DNA of 26,241 bases, from the NCBI GenBank assembly GCA_025399215.1, contig MU621323.1:1-26241 (forward strand). The letters run 5' to 3'. Positions 11,007 through 20,660 of the stretch are shown here, one piece after another. Source of the stretch: Globomyces pollinis-pini (lineage: Eukaryota; Chytridiomycota; Chytridiomycetes; Rhizophydiales; Globomycetaceae). Under the pieces are notes generated by a model, which saw nothing but the letters and a program-made list of their open reading frames with translations, did not search any database and was not told where the DNA came from. Numbering within the stretch: position 1 is the stretch's first letter; every line of letters starts with the position of its first letter. The position numbers and the translations under genes were made by a program.

Positions 11007-12379
11007 TTGCAGAATAGGATATCGTCAGAAACTACTTGTTACTTAAATGCCTAAAAATTAATTAAATTCAGATGAATATGATCGATACATTTGTACCATA
11101 CAATGAAAACGAATGTTGCACACGCCAGCCTAACAAAAAGAGATTCATAAAAATTTAATAAGATTCAGTCAAATCGACATGCTGTACTTCACACTTCTTG
11201 ACACAAAGCGGTCGATTTTTAATTGATCGCCATATTTGATAAGTGTGTCCAGTCAGGGTCCCACGGGTGGGTTGGTGTGTAACAAATACAAAATACAATG
11301 ATGTATTATTTCATGGGATATCATCCAAAAGGCACATCTGTTGGTTCACTCAAGGTTGACTTCTAGTTCTACTTTATGGCTCTTCAAGTTCAAGGACACT
11401 TCGTGTTGTTTGACACAACAACACATGATTTTTGGGATTGAAGATTGTGCACCTTTTTCACGTTGAAGTTGTTACACCATCGATTCAATACGTATCAAAC
11501 GGTCACTGCAATTTTTATCAATTTCAACTGACATGGGTGTTATTTGTTCCGGAAGCGCAGTGTTATCTAGTTGAATCTTCAATTGGTAACCTGTGTCCCT
11601 AGCAACTAGAGAGCTCGAAGGGTTGAACAATAGAATTGCAATGGGAAACAGTACTTATCAATCTGTACAAGCTATTTATTGCACTTTGGCATTCTAGCAC
11701 TGAAACTGGAAAAGTGGAAATCATCGACAAGATCTCTGTGTCCTCAACCATTCCTCAATTTGAAAAAGACAACTTTGATCTTGTATGTACTTCTGTTATT
11801 CAGAACCAATACACCCTGTATAATACTGCTTTCGCACTTGCATTCATAGGCCTCCATCCTCAGGTCTGTTCCAGGAAACCTCATCAATAGATTTTTTCAT
11901 TTGATCAATGTATGATGCGAATTGATGTATTTATCGTTTCCCAATTACTATTATATCGGTATAGTTCATAGTTTGATTTTATTAAAGAATTGGACTAAAA
12001 TAATTTTTGGTAGGTTGGTTGACTTTGGTGTAAAACGCATCACAACGTGACCTCGCAAAACTGTCAAGAATGTTTTTCAATTTCAACTAAATCATTTGAT
12101 TATATTAGAGAATAACCTCAAAATCCTGCAGTTATTACATTTAAAATGGTTATAAAACGTCTGTATAACAAAATATGGTCTTTTAGGTTTGTTTCTTGGT
12201 TAAACTCCAAGATAATTATATTCCATGAATCAAATTCAGAATTAAATCACATAACTGTTCCTAGAATATGTTTATGACTTTCAAATCTAATTCATCTACA
12301 GTTTTTAATACCTATAGACAAAAATTCGTTACAATTATAAAAAATGAAATTACTTTTACAATTATATTAGAAAAAAACT
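11007..12379. other. Long gap with a decayed-looking coding stretch and no intact gene
   Basis: This 1.37-kb stretch holds no gene I can support. Bases from about 11150 to 11890 are less AT-rich than the rest. From about 11900 to 12379 the sequence is AT-rich and featureless and presumably contains the 3' flank of the WD40 gene. Confidence 0.5.
11424..11890 (+). pseudogene. Possible decayed coding sequence, unrecognised
   Basis: One plus-strand frame reads protein-like sequence from about 11430 to a stop at 11890, but it is broken by a TAG and a TGA between about 11600 and 11626. The final uninterrupted part (11627-11890, about 87 codons) includes ETVLINLYKLFIALWHSS and QYTLYNTAFALAFIGL. No GT-AG pair of the size used elsewhere in the window removes both stops and keeps the frame. 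It could be a relic of a mobile or Crinkler-like gene similar in composition to the one at the window start, but no family was recognised. Confidence 0.25.
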
Positions 12380-14939
12380 TTAAAGTGGTCTTAACCAAGT
12401 CATCCAACTACCTCGTTTATCCGTATCAACATCTTCCGGACTCTCAGCACCCTCCTGCGGTGAAGCATCTGACGTGCCATCCAACGACATGGGCGAAACC
12501 ACTTCATCATCAAATCGGTATACTTGCTCCGTACGCACCTTGACCGTCGACACACGCCGTGGACTGGTAGCATCCAGCGGGGACTCAGGTGATCTTGGTG
12601 ACGTTCCCATTATGGTTGTTAGTGGGTTGAGCCAGTTGGTTTTTGGTACTGCCATACTTTGTCGATTTATTTTGGCTCGATCGGGTTTGGTCGTGATTTC
12701 AGGGGTCGAAAATCGTTTTTGATCCCGTGGTTTGTAATTGATCTTCACAAATGGCTCGTCTACTGGTTCGGTTGTTTCGACTGGTATAGGCATTTTTGGT
12801 ACTGAGGAAGTTGTAAACATACGTTTCATAAACATATCCGATAATGACTTCTTATTTTCGAGTTTTGGCTTTTTGAGCACTGCTGGCTTTGATAGGGTGG
12901 GTAATGCAAGTTCAGTAACCGTAGGAAAGAAGTAATCGGCCAATGGATCTTTTTTGCCATGCTGTTGTTTACGGCGCCACCATGTTTGATCAACTCCATT
13001 ATCGCAATCCGAATCCCAGTCGGAATCATACTCCCATACTCGTTGTGCTTCAATTCGATCTATTTTTTTGGTTTTGGTTGGATATAAATGCGATTGGTCA
13101 TCCACTAACTTTTTAAATGAAGAAAGTTCAAAAGATGACATCTTGTATTGATGGTCACAGGATTTGAAAATGAGGTTGAGTGAGTTGTTGTATGCGTCTT
13201 GGGTGTTTTGCAATTCAGAGTTGTACGTAACAAGTAAATCTTTCGCAACCTCCAATTCTTCAATAATACCTTGAGATGCGTTTAATTGCTTTTTTAAATC
13301 AGCCAGTTCGGTTTTGACCTGTGCAAGTTCTGATCTTGTTCCACTTAATTCTCCTTTTAACCTCAGTTTGTTTCGTTCTTGTTTGTTTAATAAATCTTGG
13401 GCTTTGGACAATTGTTCTTGCATAGAGTGAAAAGATTCAACAGAGTAAGTTTCACTGATATACGAAGGTGCTGATTGCTTTTTCCCGTTTGTACCAGATA
13501 CAAAGGATCCAGCATACATTGAGTTTCTATTATCATTTCTAAACTCATTTCTATCACCCGTGCTTGCAACGGATCCTGCATACATGGAATTTCTATTTCC
13601 TGCATTTAAACCTGTTATAAGCACTAAAATCAATCAAACCTGACACTCTATTATCGTTTATCGTTGATCCAGGTCTAGTTCCAAAACCACTGATAGATAC
13701 GGGTCTACCATTGACAGATCCAGAACGTTGAGCTCCATTTGTTGGTGAACCAACGTACATAGAATGTCTGCTCTGACCAGCATCACTTGTGCCATCGAAT
13801 CTATGAAAGTCATCGGTAAATGACCCGCGTCTACCATTTATTTTCGAGTTCCTATTGTTTCTTGAAAGAGAGGATGATGAAGTGGCTAGTTGTTAGAGAT
13901 CAGATATGTACCAGCAACAGTCGAGAGCTTATCTAGTTTCCATAACTTGATAGTCCCATCAGTGGAGGTACTAATGAGTTTATCCGCATATACCGCGAGA
14001 GCAGTGACAGTGGCGGTGTGGCCTGAGAACGTCGCAATAGGTGAACGATCAGTCAAATCCCATTGAATGATCGATAAGGCTTCACTTCCAGTAAAGAGTG
14101 AGTTGTTAAATATTTCGAGGGCAGTGATAGGTAAATTGTTGTTCGAAGACATGGTATCAATCAATCCACCATCCAAAGCATGCCAAATAGCAACCGAACC
14201 ATCCCTGGACGCAGAGTAGAGTAAATTATCTTTAATTTTCAAAGCCATTACAGGTCCTTCATGACCATTAAAAGTCTGAACACAACGTCCACTAATGGTT
14301 AAAGCAGACCAAATACCTAGTGGTATCCCAAGCACGAATTACTTGATCTTCACCAGCAGAAAACAGAGTATTTGGGCAAGTAAATGAAGAAGTAAGAGCA
14401 TAAATTGCACCTTTACTTCCTGTTAAAATCCATTTTCTACGACCTGAGCGAGGATCCCATTCGTTGATGGTTTTATCGTGACCTCCAGAATAGAGTTTAC
14501 CTTGGTCAGTTAAACAGAGGGATAGAACGGGTCCAGTATGTCCTATGATTGTTTTAACAGGATCACCAGTTTGTAAGTCCCAGATGACAATTTTAGAGTC
14601 AATGGAAGCTGAGTATAAATGAGAGAACGAAGCAACGATAGCAGTGACTTTATCAGAGTGTAGCCTGAGAATTTTAGTTGGTTGTGAGTGTAAGTTTGAG
14701 TCAATAGAGTATTCTAGGATATCACCGTTAGCGAGGGCAGCATAAATCAAGTTATTAGAGAAAGCGAGAGCAGTAACAGGAAAGTTATTAGGTAATGAAA
14801 TAGGTTTGTGAGTTTGAGAGTTGAATTTAATGATAGGGATATTAACAGAGTCCGGAGAAGAGTCCAGCCCGAGAAGAGACTGTTCATGTAACAATTCGGT
14901 GAGTTCCGGGTAATCCGGGAAGTCATAGTCTTGTTGCAT
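12380..14939 (-). CDS. WD40-repeat protein with C-terminal coiled coil
   Basis: Four exons: 14939-14317, 14291-13912, 13885-13640 and 13611-12380, with introns of 25, 26 and 28 nt, giving 826 residues. Residues about 45-335 hold about seven WD40 blades; several end in W-D or W-K (V-I-W-D, I-R-A-W-D, I-K-L-W-K) with G-H starts, which predicts a beta-propeller scaffold. The first intron interrupts a blade, and removing it restores W-D-T-T-S-G-R-C. A Ser/Asn-rich linker follows, containing three near-copies of R-(H/N)-S-M-Y-(V/A)-G-S. A coiled coil spans about 477-565. The C-terminal third is basic and Ser/Pro-rich with many S-P sites (SPRSPESP), ending in a short aromatic tail (SWMTWLRPL). No orthologue is recognised; a scaffold regulated by proline-directed kinases is a guess. 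A 16-nt alternative (13624-13639) for intron 3 is also in frame, but the 28-nt form fits the window's intron sizes. Confidence 0.85.
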
Positions 14940-15168
14940 GGAATTCTATTGGATCAACTTATTCTGTTGTAACCCTCAATAGCCCTTTGGTCACACAAAT
15001 ATGTCACACAAACCACTCAAAGAAATATCACTAAGTAACCAAACTACCTTATAAGTAATATCCCTATCTTGTATTAATAGTATTGTAAAACATACTCTAT
15101 TTGAATATTCAGATCTTATATTGATATTTTTGTTTGGACAAATGTTTTTAAAAAGTGTTACAATTTAT

Positions 15169-16040
15169 TCAAACCAATTCAAACTGAAATACTATATCCT
15201 CACAACTATCATCACTAACAACGCCCTTCATATACTCACGATATCCTGCACTCTCTCGCTCTTCATAATGCACTTGCTCTGCATCCACTACAATCACCGT
15301 ATGCGTTCGTGTGCCATAATTCCCTAATTTGTTCTGTATCGTATTCACACATATCTGATCTAAGTTACCCCCATCACATCCCACATCCTCAAGCATCCTG
15401 AATAATCGACTTATCATCTCTTCTTTACTATACTCTCCCTGTATATCAACACATTTTACCCTACCTCTATTATTTCTTTAAATAAATCTTGGCCTCGTTT
15501 TGACTTGGCCCACTCGGTGTGTTTCGTTTGCGTGGATAATGTCCCATTCGTTAAACCATAAACCATCCCTTCCTTTAACTTGTTCTCTATTGGTCCATCA
15601 TATCCGTTTCCAATATAATACATGCCGTTCTGGTCTCCAAGAACTAAATTAAACCCGTTATACTCGCTCTTGCTGCTCTCCAGTTGTTTTAAAAAGTCTT
15701 CCACGTTCTCTTCTTCATGCTTGAGGAAATCATGAATCAAATATCCCCTGGACTTTTTGTCTTGTTTTGCTTGCAAGTTTCTCACATTCGTAAGAAATCC
15801 ATATCGACCTCTTTTATTCATTGCCATCCATGTCCCATATTCTTTTTGGTTAGGTTGATTGGGGTCGATCTTCTCTTCAATATCACTTTTAAGTTCCATA
15901 CTGGTATCAGTACCTCCCAATATATCAGTGTTTGGCCAGAAATGAATTCGGTCCGTTTTTCTTTCAAACTGCTCATCTCTGTTACCTGCTACTATCAACT
16001 TGTAGCCTTTGTAGTTTTGTACGAAGAATACGATACACAT
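15169..16040 (-). CDS. TANGO2: TANGO2 family (NRDE) protein
   Basis: Two exons, 16040-15465 and 15438-15169, with one 26-nt phase-0 intron, giving 281 residues (human TANGO2 276). The N-terminus MCIVFF followed by A-G-N-R-D-E (N20-R21-D22-E23) is the family signature. Cys2 is the conserved second residue, proposed as an N-terminal-nucleophile-type centre. Other family marks are G-T-W-M-A-M-N, R-G-x-x-x-F-L-T-N, and the late T-R-T-H-T-V-I-V-V-D segment in exon 2. TANGO2 was first linked to Golgi organisation and later to mitochondrial acyl-CoA or haem handling; its biochemical role is still debated. The start is the only in-frame ATG preceding the motif. The 3' end faces the 5' end of the WD40 gene across 229 nt. 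Confidence 0.93.
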
Positions 16041-16623
16041 CTTTATTTTTCCAAGAATGAAATAAGGGTTTGAAAATTCTTCAATTTTAAATTATTACAA
16101 TTCCTATGACTCGTTCTGAGTCATTCATTTAAGCACTATAAACTATCTGTGTATTGCCGCTTCGTCACTGTAACATTCAACTAATCTCGTCCTAATTATT
16201 TTCATTGTAAGGGTAAAGTTCACCAAAAAAACAACAAGAAAAATTCAATCAACGATATGTTTTGTTTCCCAGTTTTGTTTTCTTTTCATTCAATTATTTC
16301 ATATAGTTGATGAATTGAACTTTGTAATTACATATAAAGCAATACATAATAGGACCGAATTAAATTCTAAGGCTAATCACTATTATCAGTCATCAAACGT
16401 TTTAAGCTTATGATATTCGATCTTATCTGTACTACCTGGAAGGTTAATCTACTATAATATGCAATACACTATAGGTCTAGTTGGGAGATAGATCGATTCA
16501 GTAACGAGCGAAGAATATATTATATAGATATCTATCAGGACAACTTTCAGATATCTGCTTGCTAATCTTTATCGCACGGAAAAAACAAATCTATGACAGT
16601 TTATAGTTCAAACAAGATAGACA
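16041..16623. promoter_or_regulatory. Divergent intergenic region upstream of TANGO2 and the small mitochondrial-type ORF
   Basis: AT-rich, with no credible open frame. It must carry the promoter of TANGO2 (leftwards) and of the gene at 16624 (rightwards). A TATA-like run (tatattatatag) lies near 16517-16529. No tRNA-like B box was found. Confidence 0.4.
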
Positions 16624-16872
16624 ATGTACAAAACCGTTCTTGGCCTTTGCAGACCTGAATCGGGTACACAGGCATTTTTCGCAAACAATCAAATTAGATC
16701 GATACATAAATATGAATTCTGTCAAGTACCTCCTTCCCAAATCATTACACCTTATTTTAGCAAGCATACTGCCCTTTTCTACAAGTTTAAAGGGCTGAAT
16801 ACCAAGTATCCAGAGGTTTTAGTCCAACGTTTAAAACGTTGTAACCCAAATCGGTTCGTTCTTTCCAAATAA
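16624..16872 (+). CDS. Small basic protein with mitochondrial-type leader, unrecognised
   Basis: An 82-residue single-exon frame that starts in a good context (agacaATG). The first 30 residues contain Arg, Ser, Thr and hydrophobic residues with only one acidic residue, as in a mitochondrial targeting peptide. The C-terminal half is strongly basic (KYPEVLVQRLKRCNPNRFV). Size and composition would suit a mitochondrial ribosomal or assembly protein, but I recognise no family. It ends 75 nt before the first carbonic anhydrase and is on the same strand. It could also be a chance frame; the leader-like start and the strong positive charge argue mildly for a real gene. Confidence 0.45.
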   Translation: MYKTVLGLCRPESGTQAFFANNQIRSIHKYEFCQVPPSQIITPYFSKHTALFYKFKGLNTKYPEVLVQRLKRCNPNRFVLSK

Positions 16873-16947
16873 ATATATGGTTAGTGTCACACAGCCACAC
16901 CACTCTTCGAATATAAACTAAAATGAAATTTTTCTGTCAATATTAAA

Positions 16948-17944
16948 ATGTTTCTCATTCCACTGATACTCACCAGCGTATCTGCACACTTAAACTGCCT
17001 CGCAGACGCGATTCTCGGTGATAATCTATCAAAATTTAAACGTGCTGATTTCTCATATGAAAGTCGTAATCCAGAGATCTGGGGCACTCTTTCATCAAAC
17101 TACACACTTTGCAAAGAAGGAAAGTACCAGGTATACTTTTACTCTTACCCTAGTCTCCAATCAACTTTGAATACGGCCGTATGTTGGGGTACAAGAAATT
17201 CACACCATCTTGGTTGGATTACGAAAAGGGTGCGGTGATAGACAACGCAAATGGGTTTGGCACCAAAGTCACTCTCTCTAAATCATCATCATCATCAATC
17301 TTACCATTTGATTCCAAAGATTCGTATAAACTATTACAATTTCATTTCCATGTGCCATCGGAACATCACCGTGATGAGGAAGGATTCCCTTTGGAAGTGC
17401 ATTTCGTGCATGCAACAGCCGATACAAAACTAGCTGTTGTTGGATTTTGGTTCTATCTTGCTGAAAAGAGCACTCCGTTTCTAAATTCATTATTTGAAAA
17501 TGGATTCCCAACCGCAGATACCCCAAAATCGGAAGTGAATGTTGTGGATTTACGTGCGTTGAAGGAAAACATTGCTGCAAGTCAATTCTGGAGTTATGAT
17601 GGGAGTTTGACCGTACCACCATGTAGTGAAGGTGTCAAGTGGGGTGTCAGTAATACTCCATTGCCAATCTCGGTCAAACATTATGAAGGATTACGTCAAT
17701 CTAGTAAGTCTATCATCACTTACAAATAGTCAAATTTACGGCAAGACCAACACAACAGAATGCCTCTCCAGTAAGAAGTGCTCAGGGTGCTGATATACTG
17801 CAAAGGTCACAAAATGATAGAGTTTCAGTAAACGCTGTTGCAGATGCTGGTAAATTGGATTTGAAGTATGGCAGTTCGTCTAGTGGTGCACTGAGGCTGT
17901 ATTCCTCGATGTCTATGTTACTAGTTTTCTCCCTCATAATCTAA
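16948..17944 (+). CDS. Alpha-carbonic anhydrase, secreted, copy 1
   Basis: Interconverts CO2 and bicarbonate at a zinc site. Exons 16948-17130, 17154-17703 and 17730-17944 give 315 residues; introns are 23 and 26 nt. A signal peptide (MFLIPLILTSVSA) comes first. Alpha-class marks: W-G-T-L with a following Cys, Q-S-P-I-N-F restored only by removing the 23-nt intron, the zinc ligands in Q-F-H-F-H (bases 17337-17351) and in E-V-H-F-V-H, Glu in P-S-E-H (Glu106 of human CA II), and L-T-V-P-P-C (Thr199 and the disulphide partner). The position of the proton shuttle His64 (N-G-H in CA II) reads N-G-F here. The C-terminus ends in a Ser-rich segment and a hydrophobic tail typical of GPI attachment, which predicts an enzyme at the cell surface. 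Confidence 0.93.
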
Positions 17945-18124
17945 TAATTAACTTTGTTAATAATCTAGCAATTACCAATCTGTGTTTCTTTTTTGAGTGA
18001 ATTATCATCCTAAGTCAATCACCGAGAAAGATTATCGGAAACTACACGTCATACTGTGTTGATACTAATCGGAGAGTTTGATAGATAGCGACAAATAAAT
18101 TGTCGTTTCTTTCCGTTTGTTTAT

Positions 18125-18132
18125 TGACGTCA
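18125..18132. promoter_or_regulatory. CRE-type palindrome TGACGTCA upstream of carbonic anhydrase copy 2
   Basis: A perfect eight-base CREB/ATF (bZIP) site, 100 nt before the ATG of copy 2. No such site lies upstream of copy 1. Function is inferred from the motif only. Confidence 0.4.
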
Positions 18133-18231
18133 CAGATTATCTAACGATTCCTCCATAATTATTTGTTGATAAATAAACATAGTACATGGCATTTAAACGA
18201 TACATTTTACTGGAGATGTGTTTAGTAGAAA

Positions 18232-19157
18232 ATGTTATTAGTTCCTTTGATTGTGGCGACTGTGTCTGCACATTTGAATTGTCTTTCCGACGCGCTGTTG
18301 GGTGATAAAGTGTACAAGCGTAGTGGTGAATACTCATACGAGAACGAAAATCCGGAAATTTGGGGTACTCTTTCATCAAATTATACACTTTGTAAAAAAG
18401 GAAAACATCAGGTACATTCTATTTATCTCAAACATAGTCTCCAATCAATTTCGAGTATGGTAGTATGTTAGGTGAGAAACACTTTGCACAATCATGGTCA
18501 GATTTTGTTGAAGGTGCGCATATTGACAACCATAATGGTCTCAAGACAAAAGTTGCTGTACCTACCACAAGTGAATCTTATATTATTCCAGATGGGGAAA
18601 GTGACGAATACAAACTTTTGGAGTTTCATTTCCATATCCCATCCGAACATCATCGCAATGAAGAAGGGTTTCCACTTGAAGCGCATTTCGTCCACGCTAC
18701 AGCTGATAAACGGTTGGCTGTGGTGGGGTTCTGGTTCTTTCTCGCCGAAGAGAGTACTCCATTCCTTGATGCTGTTTTTGAAAAAGGTTACCCTGAATCG
18801 GAATCGGCTAAAATTGAATTGGAACAGATTGATTTGCGACCTATCAAACTCAACATAGAAGAAAGTAACTTCTGGAGTTACAGTGGTAGTTTAACTGTTC
18901 CACCATGTACTGAAGGTGTCAAATGGGCTGTAAGTGATACACCTTTGCCAATCTCTATTGAACACTATGAAGGGTTACGTCGATCGCGTAAGTTCAATTA
19001 CTATTTATTTTTAGTTAAATTCACTGCACGTCCTACCCAAAAGAATTTGACCAATGTGGATTCAACCGATCCTCACTATGGGGGCTATTATGTTAGTGGA
19101 GCTTATGGGTTGTATTCATCTTTGTCAATTTTGCTCGTGTTCTTGTTTTCACTCTAA
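18232..19157 (+). CDS. Alpha-carbonic anhydrase, secreted, copy 2
   Basis: A tandem paralogue of the gene at 16948. Exons 18232-18411, 18438-18987 and 19015-19157 give 290 residues; introns are 26 and 27 nt, at the same positions and phases as copy 1, and exon 2 is 550 nt in both. It has a signal peptide (MLLVPLIVATVSA), Q-S-P-I-N-F rebuilt across intron 1, zinc ligands in E-F-H-F-H and E-A-H-F-V-H, and L-T-V-P-P-C. The residue before the first ligand block is Glu (gag at 18621) where copy 1 and most alpha enzymes have Gln. The His64 position is Leu (N-G-L). The C-terminal region is shorter than in copy 1 and ends in a hydrophobic GPI-like tail. Intron 2 contains no in-frame stop, so an unspliced message would insert nine residues. 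Confidence 0.92.
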
Positions 19158-19301
19158 CATGAATCGATGATCTGTTTATTTTTTGTTTTTTGATTCAACA
19201 TTGTGTCATAATGAATTTGTGAGATGCATTATTGGAACTGTTTGAACCATATGAGAGTCATTGTAATAGACGAAGTACAAAATACGAGACACACAATAAA
19301 G

Positions 19302-20197
19302 CTAATAAGTACCGTTTATTTTCTCAAACTTGACATTCTTTATACTTTCAAAAACCCTCCCATAACAAAAGGCCATCAAGGTATAAGTGAATGAAGCTAC
19401 TCGCAACATATTGTCACGGAAACCATTCTCCACTGCTTGTCGATTTGTAGTCAGTACGACAGCATATAATGCAGTTGCAAAATCTACTACACCAACTGCA
19501 GTGAAAATCAATATACTTCGAATTGCCAACTGATAGTTTGTTTTCGTGTTTGCACTTTTTTGACTAGATTTCATGGCAAATTTATGCATTTTGCTTGTAG
19601 AATAAATTCCTTGAATAACCACCAATAATATACAAACAAACTGTAACCCACCTCCAACATTCAACCACTAGAACGTTACGATAATTTAAAATTACGCGTG
19701 CAGCAAAATTATCGAATTTAGAAAATGGCCAAAATAAAAACCCTATCACAAGTTAATGTATAATATTAACCTCCCCCCACCACTATTGCAAACACCGTTT
19801 CAGTAATCTCTATCTTGCTAATCAGTTCAGATGTAAATTTTGGAATTAGTGGAGCAATCAATCTAAACATTTCCATATTTCCAATCATGATCAAATAAAA
19901 GACAAAAAATATTGGCCACATTCTCAATAAAGCGCGTAATCGATACAAGATATCGCTCTGCAATGAGTAGTTAGGATAAAACAAATCCACTGTGTGAATA
20001 ATATCGGATTGTAGAGAGAAGAAAGCCAGTAAAACGAGAATCAATTGATAGTTTTTTCCATGTCCTTTGAAATTTTTTAATAGTCGTTCGAATTGTCGGT
20101 ACATGTTGTAAAATCCTAATAACAACATCATTACTGAATAGACTTTGCAAATTTTTTGTAATCGGTCGGCATCTTCTTCCGTTGGAAATTGACTCAT
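19302..20197 (-). CDS. Seven-helix membrane protein, paralogue 1 of 4
   Basis: Three exons, 20197-19771, 19742-19696 and 19667-19302, with two 28-nt introns, give 279 residues. Predicted helices lie near 18-34, 49-68, 89-108, 126-142, 163-181, 196-220 and 235-260. The end of helix 3 carries G-N-M-E-M-F-R-L (106-113), placed like the DRY motif of G-protein-coupled receptors. The short middle exon encodes the loop after helix 4 (G-F-L-F-W-P-F-S). The tail after helix 7 is R-V-F-E-S-I-K-N-V-K-F, shared by the family. It is the most divergent member: it lacks the P-F-F-T-S block and has P-K-F-T-S instead. No known receptor family was recognised. It is separated from its three relatives by the ribokinase gene. 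The topology fits a receptor-like protein; the role is unknown. Confidence 0.82.
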
Positions 20198-20656
20198 TTT
20201 TGATTAGTTTCTCCTCTTCACTTGCGAGATGATTAGAAACTAAACGCGACTTTTTTTAGAAACTGTTTAATTTTCAAATGTAACTGATTTACTTTCACTT
20301 TGATACTATACGTTTATTAATATAAACAATATCCATCTCTTACGTTTCTGTCACGTCAGCTTAACCGCACATCTTGAATGTACATGATTCTGCCTTTGCA
20401 CATACTAATTAACCACTCTAGTTTACAACAAATGTTGTCAAAAAGCAATCCCAAAAAGGCAATGAGATCAATCACTTTGGTGACCGTTTATCCGTTAGTT
20501 TCAGATTGCAACTCATTAAGATGAAGATTGAATTTCATTCCCTTTTAAATCCAATATGAAGATATCCATTCATGTCAAGAAAAGTGTTGGAAAAAAAGTT
20601 GAAGTGCAACAAGATCAAATTGACGATTTCATGGTACTCTGTGTTGGTAGTCCAGA
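20198..20656. promoter_or_regulatory. Divergent region of seven-helix paralogue 1 and ribokinase, with overlapping upstream ORFs
   Basis: 459 nt. Most is AT-rich with no features. A half CRE (ACGTCA) lies at 20353-20358. Two short upstream ORFs lie directly before the ribokinase start: 20521-20559 (12 codons) and 20556-20660 (34 codons). The stop of each overlaps the next ATG as ATGA. Confidence 0.4.
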
Positions 20657-20660
20657 ATGA
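20556..20660 (+). other. Upstream ORF overlapping the ribokinase start, ubiquitin-like in its N-terminus
   Basis: 34 codons beginning MKISIHVKKSVGKKVEV. The alternation resembles the first beta-hairpin of ubiquitin-like folds, but the frame ends before the rest of such a domain. Its TGA (20658-20660) overlaps the ribokinase ATG (20657-20659). It may be a translational control ORF, a remnant, or chance. Confidence 0.3.

Larger units (their letters stand above)
16948..19157 (+). repeat. Tandem duplication of alpha-carbonic anhydrase genes
   Basis: Two genes in direct orientation, 287 nt apart, with identical intron positions and phases and an exon 2 of equal length (550 nt). Introns, C-terminal stalks and flanks have diverged, so the duplication is not very recent. 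Confidence 0.9.

Noticed and set aside
11260..11271. CCCAC/GTGGG inverted repeat as a terminator or element end
   Set aside because: A five-base stem with a two-base loop is too short, and no partner copy or target duplication was seen.
12380..13633. Coiled-coil frame as a separate gene starting at 13633
   Set aside because: The WD40 frame runs into it through short introns in consistent phase, and the shared R-x-S-M-Y repeat lies on both sides of the last junction.
13624..13639. A 16-nt intron in the WD40/coiled-coil gene
   Set aside because: It is in frame, but the overlapping 28-nt intron 13612-13639 also is, and 28 nt fits the sizes of the other introns. Only cDNA could decide.
19015..19157. 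Carbonic anhydrase copy 2 read straight through its second intron
   Set aside because: The frame is open, but the 27-nt segment has GT-AG ends at the same site as the intron of copy 1, and removing it restores the K-F-T-A-R-P-T-Q alignment of the two copies.
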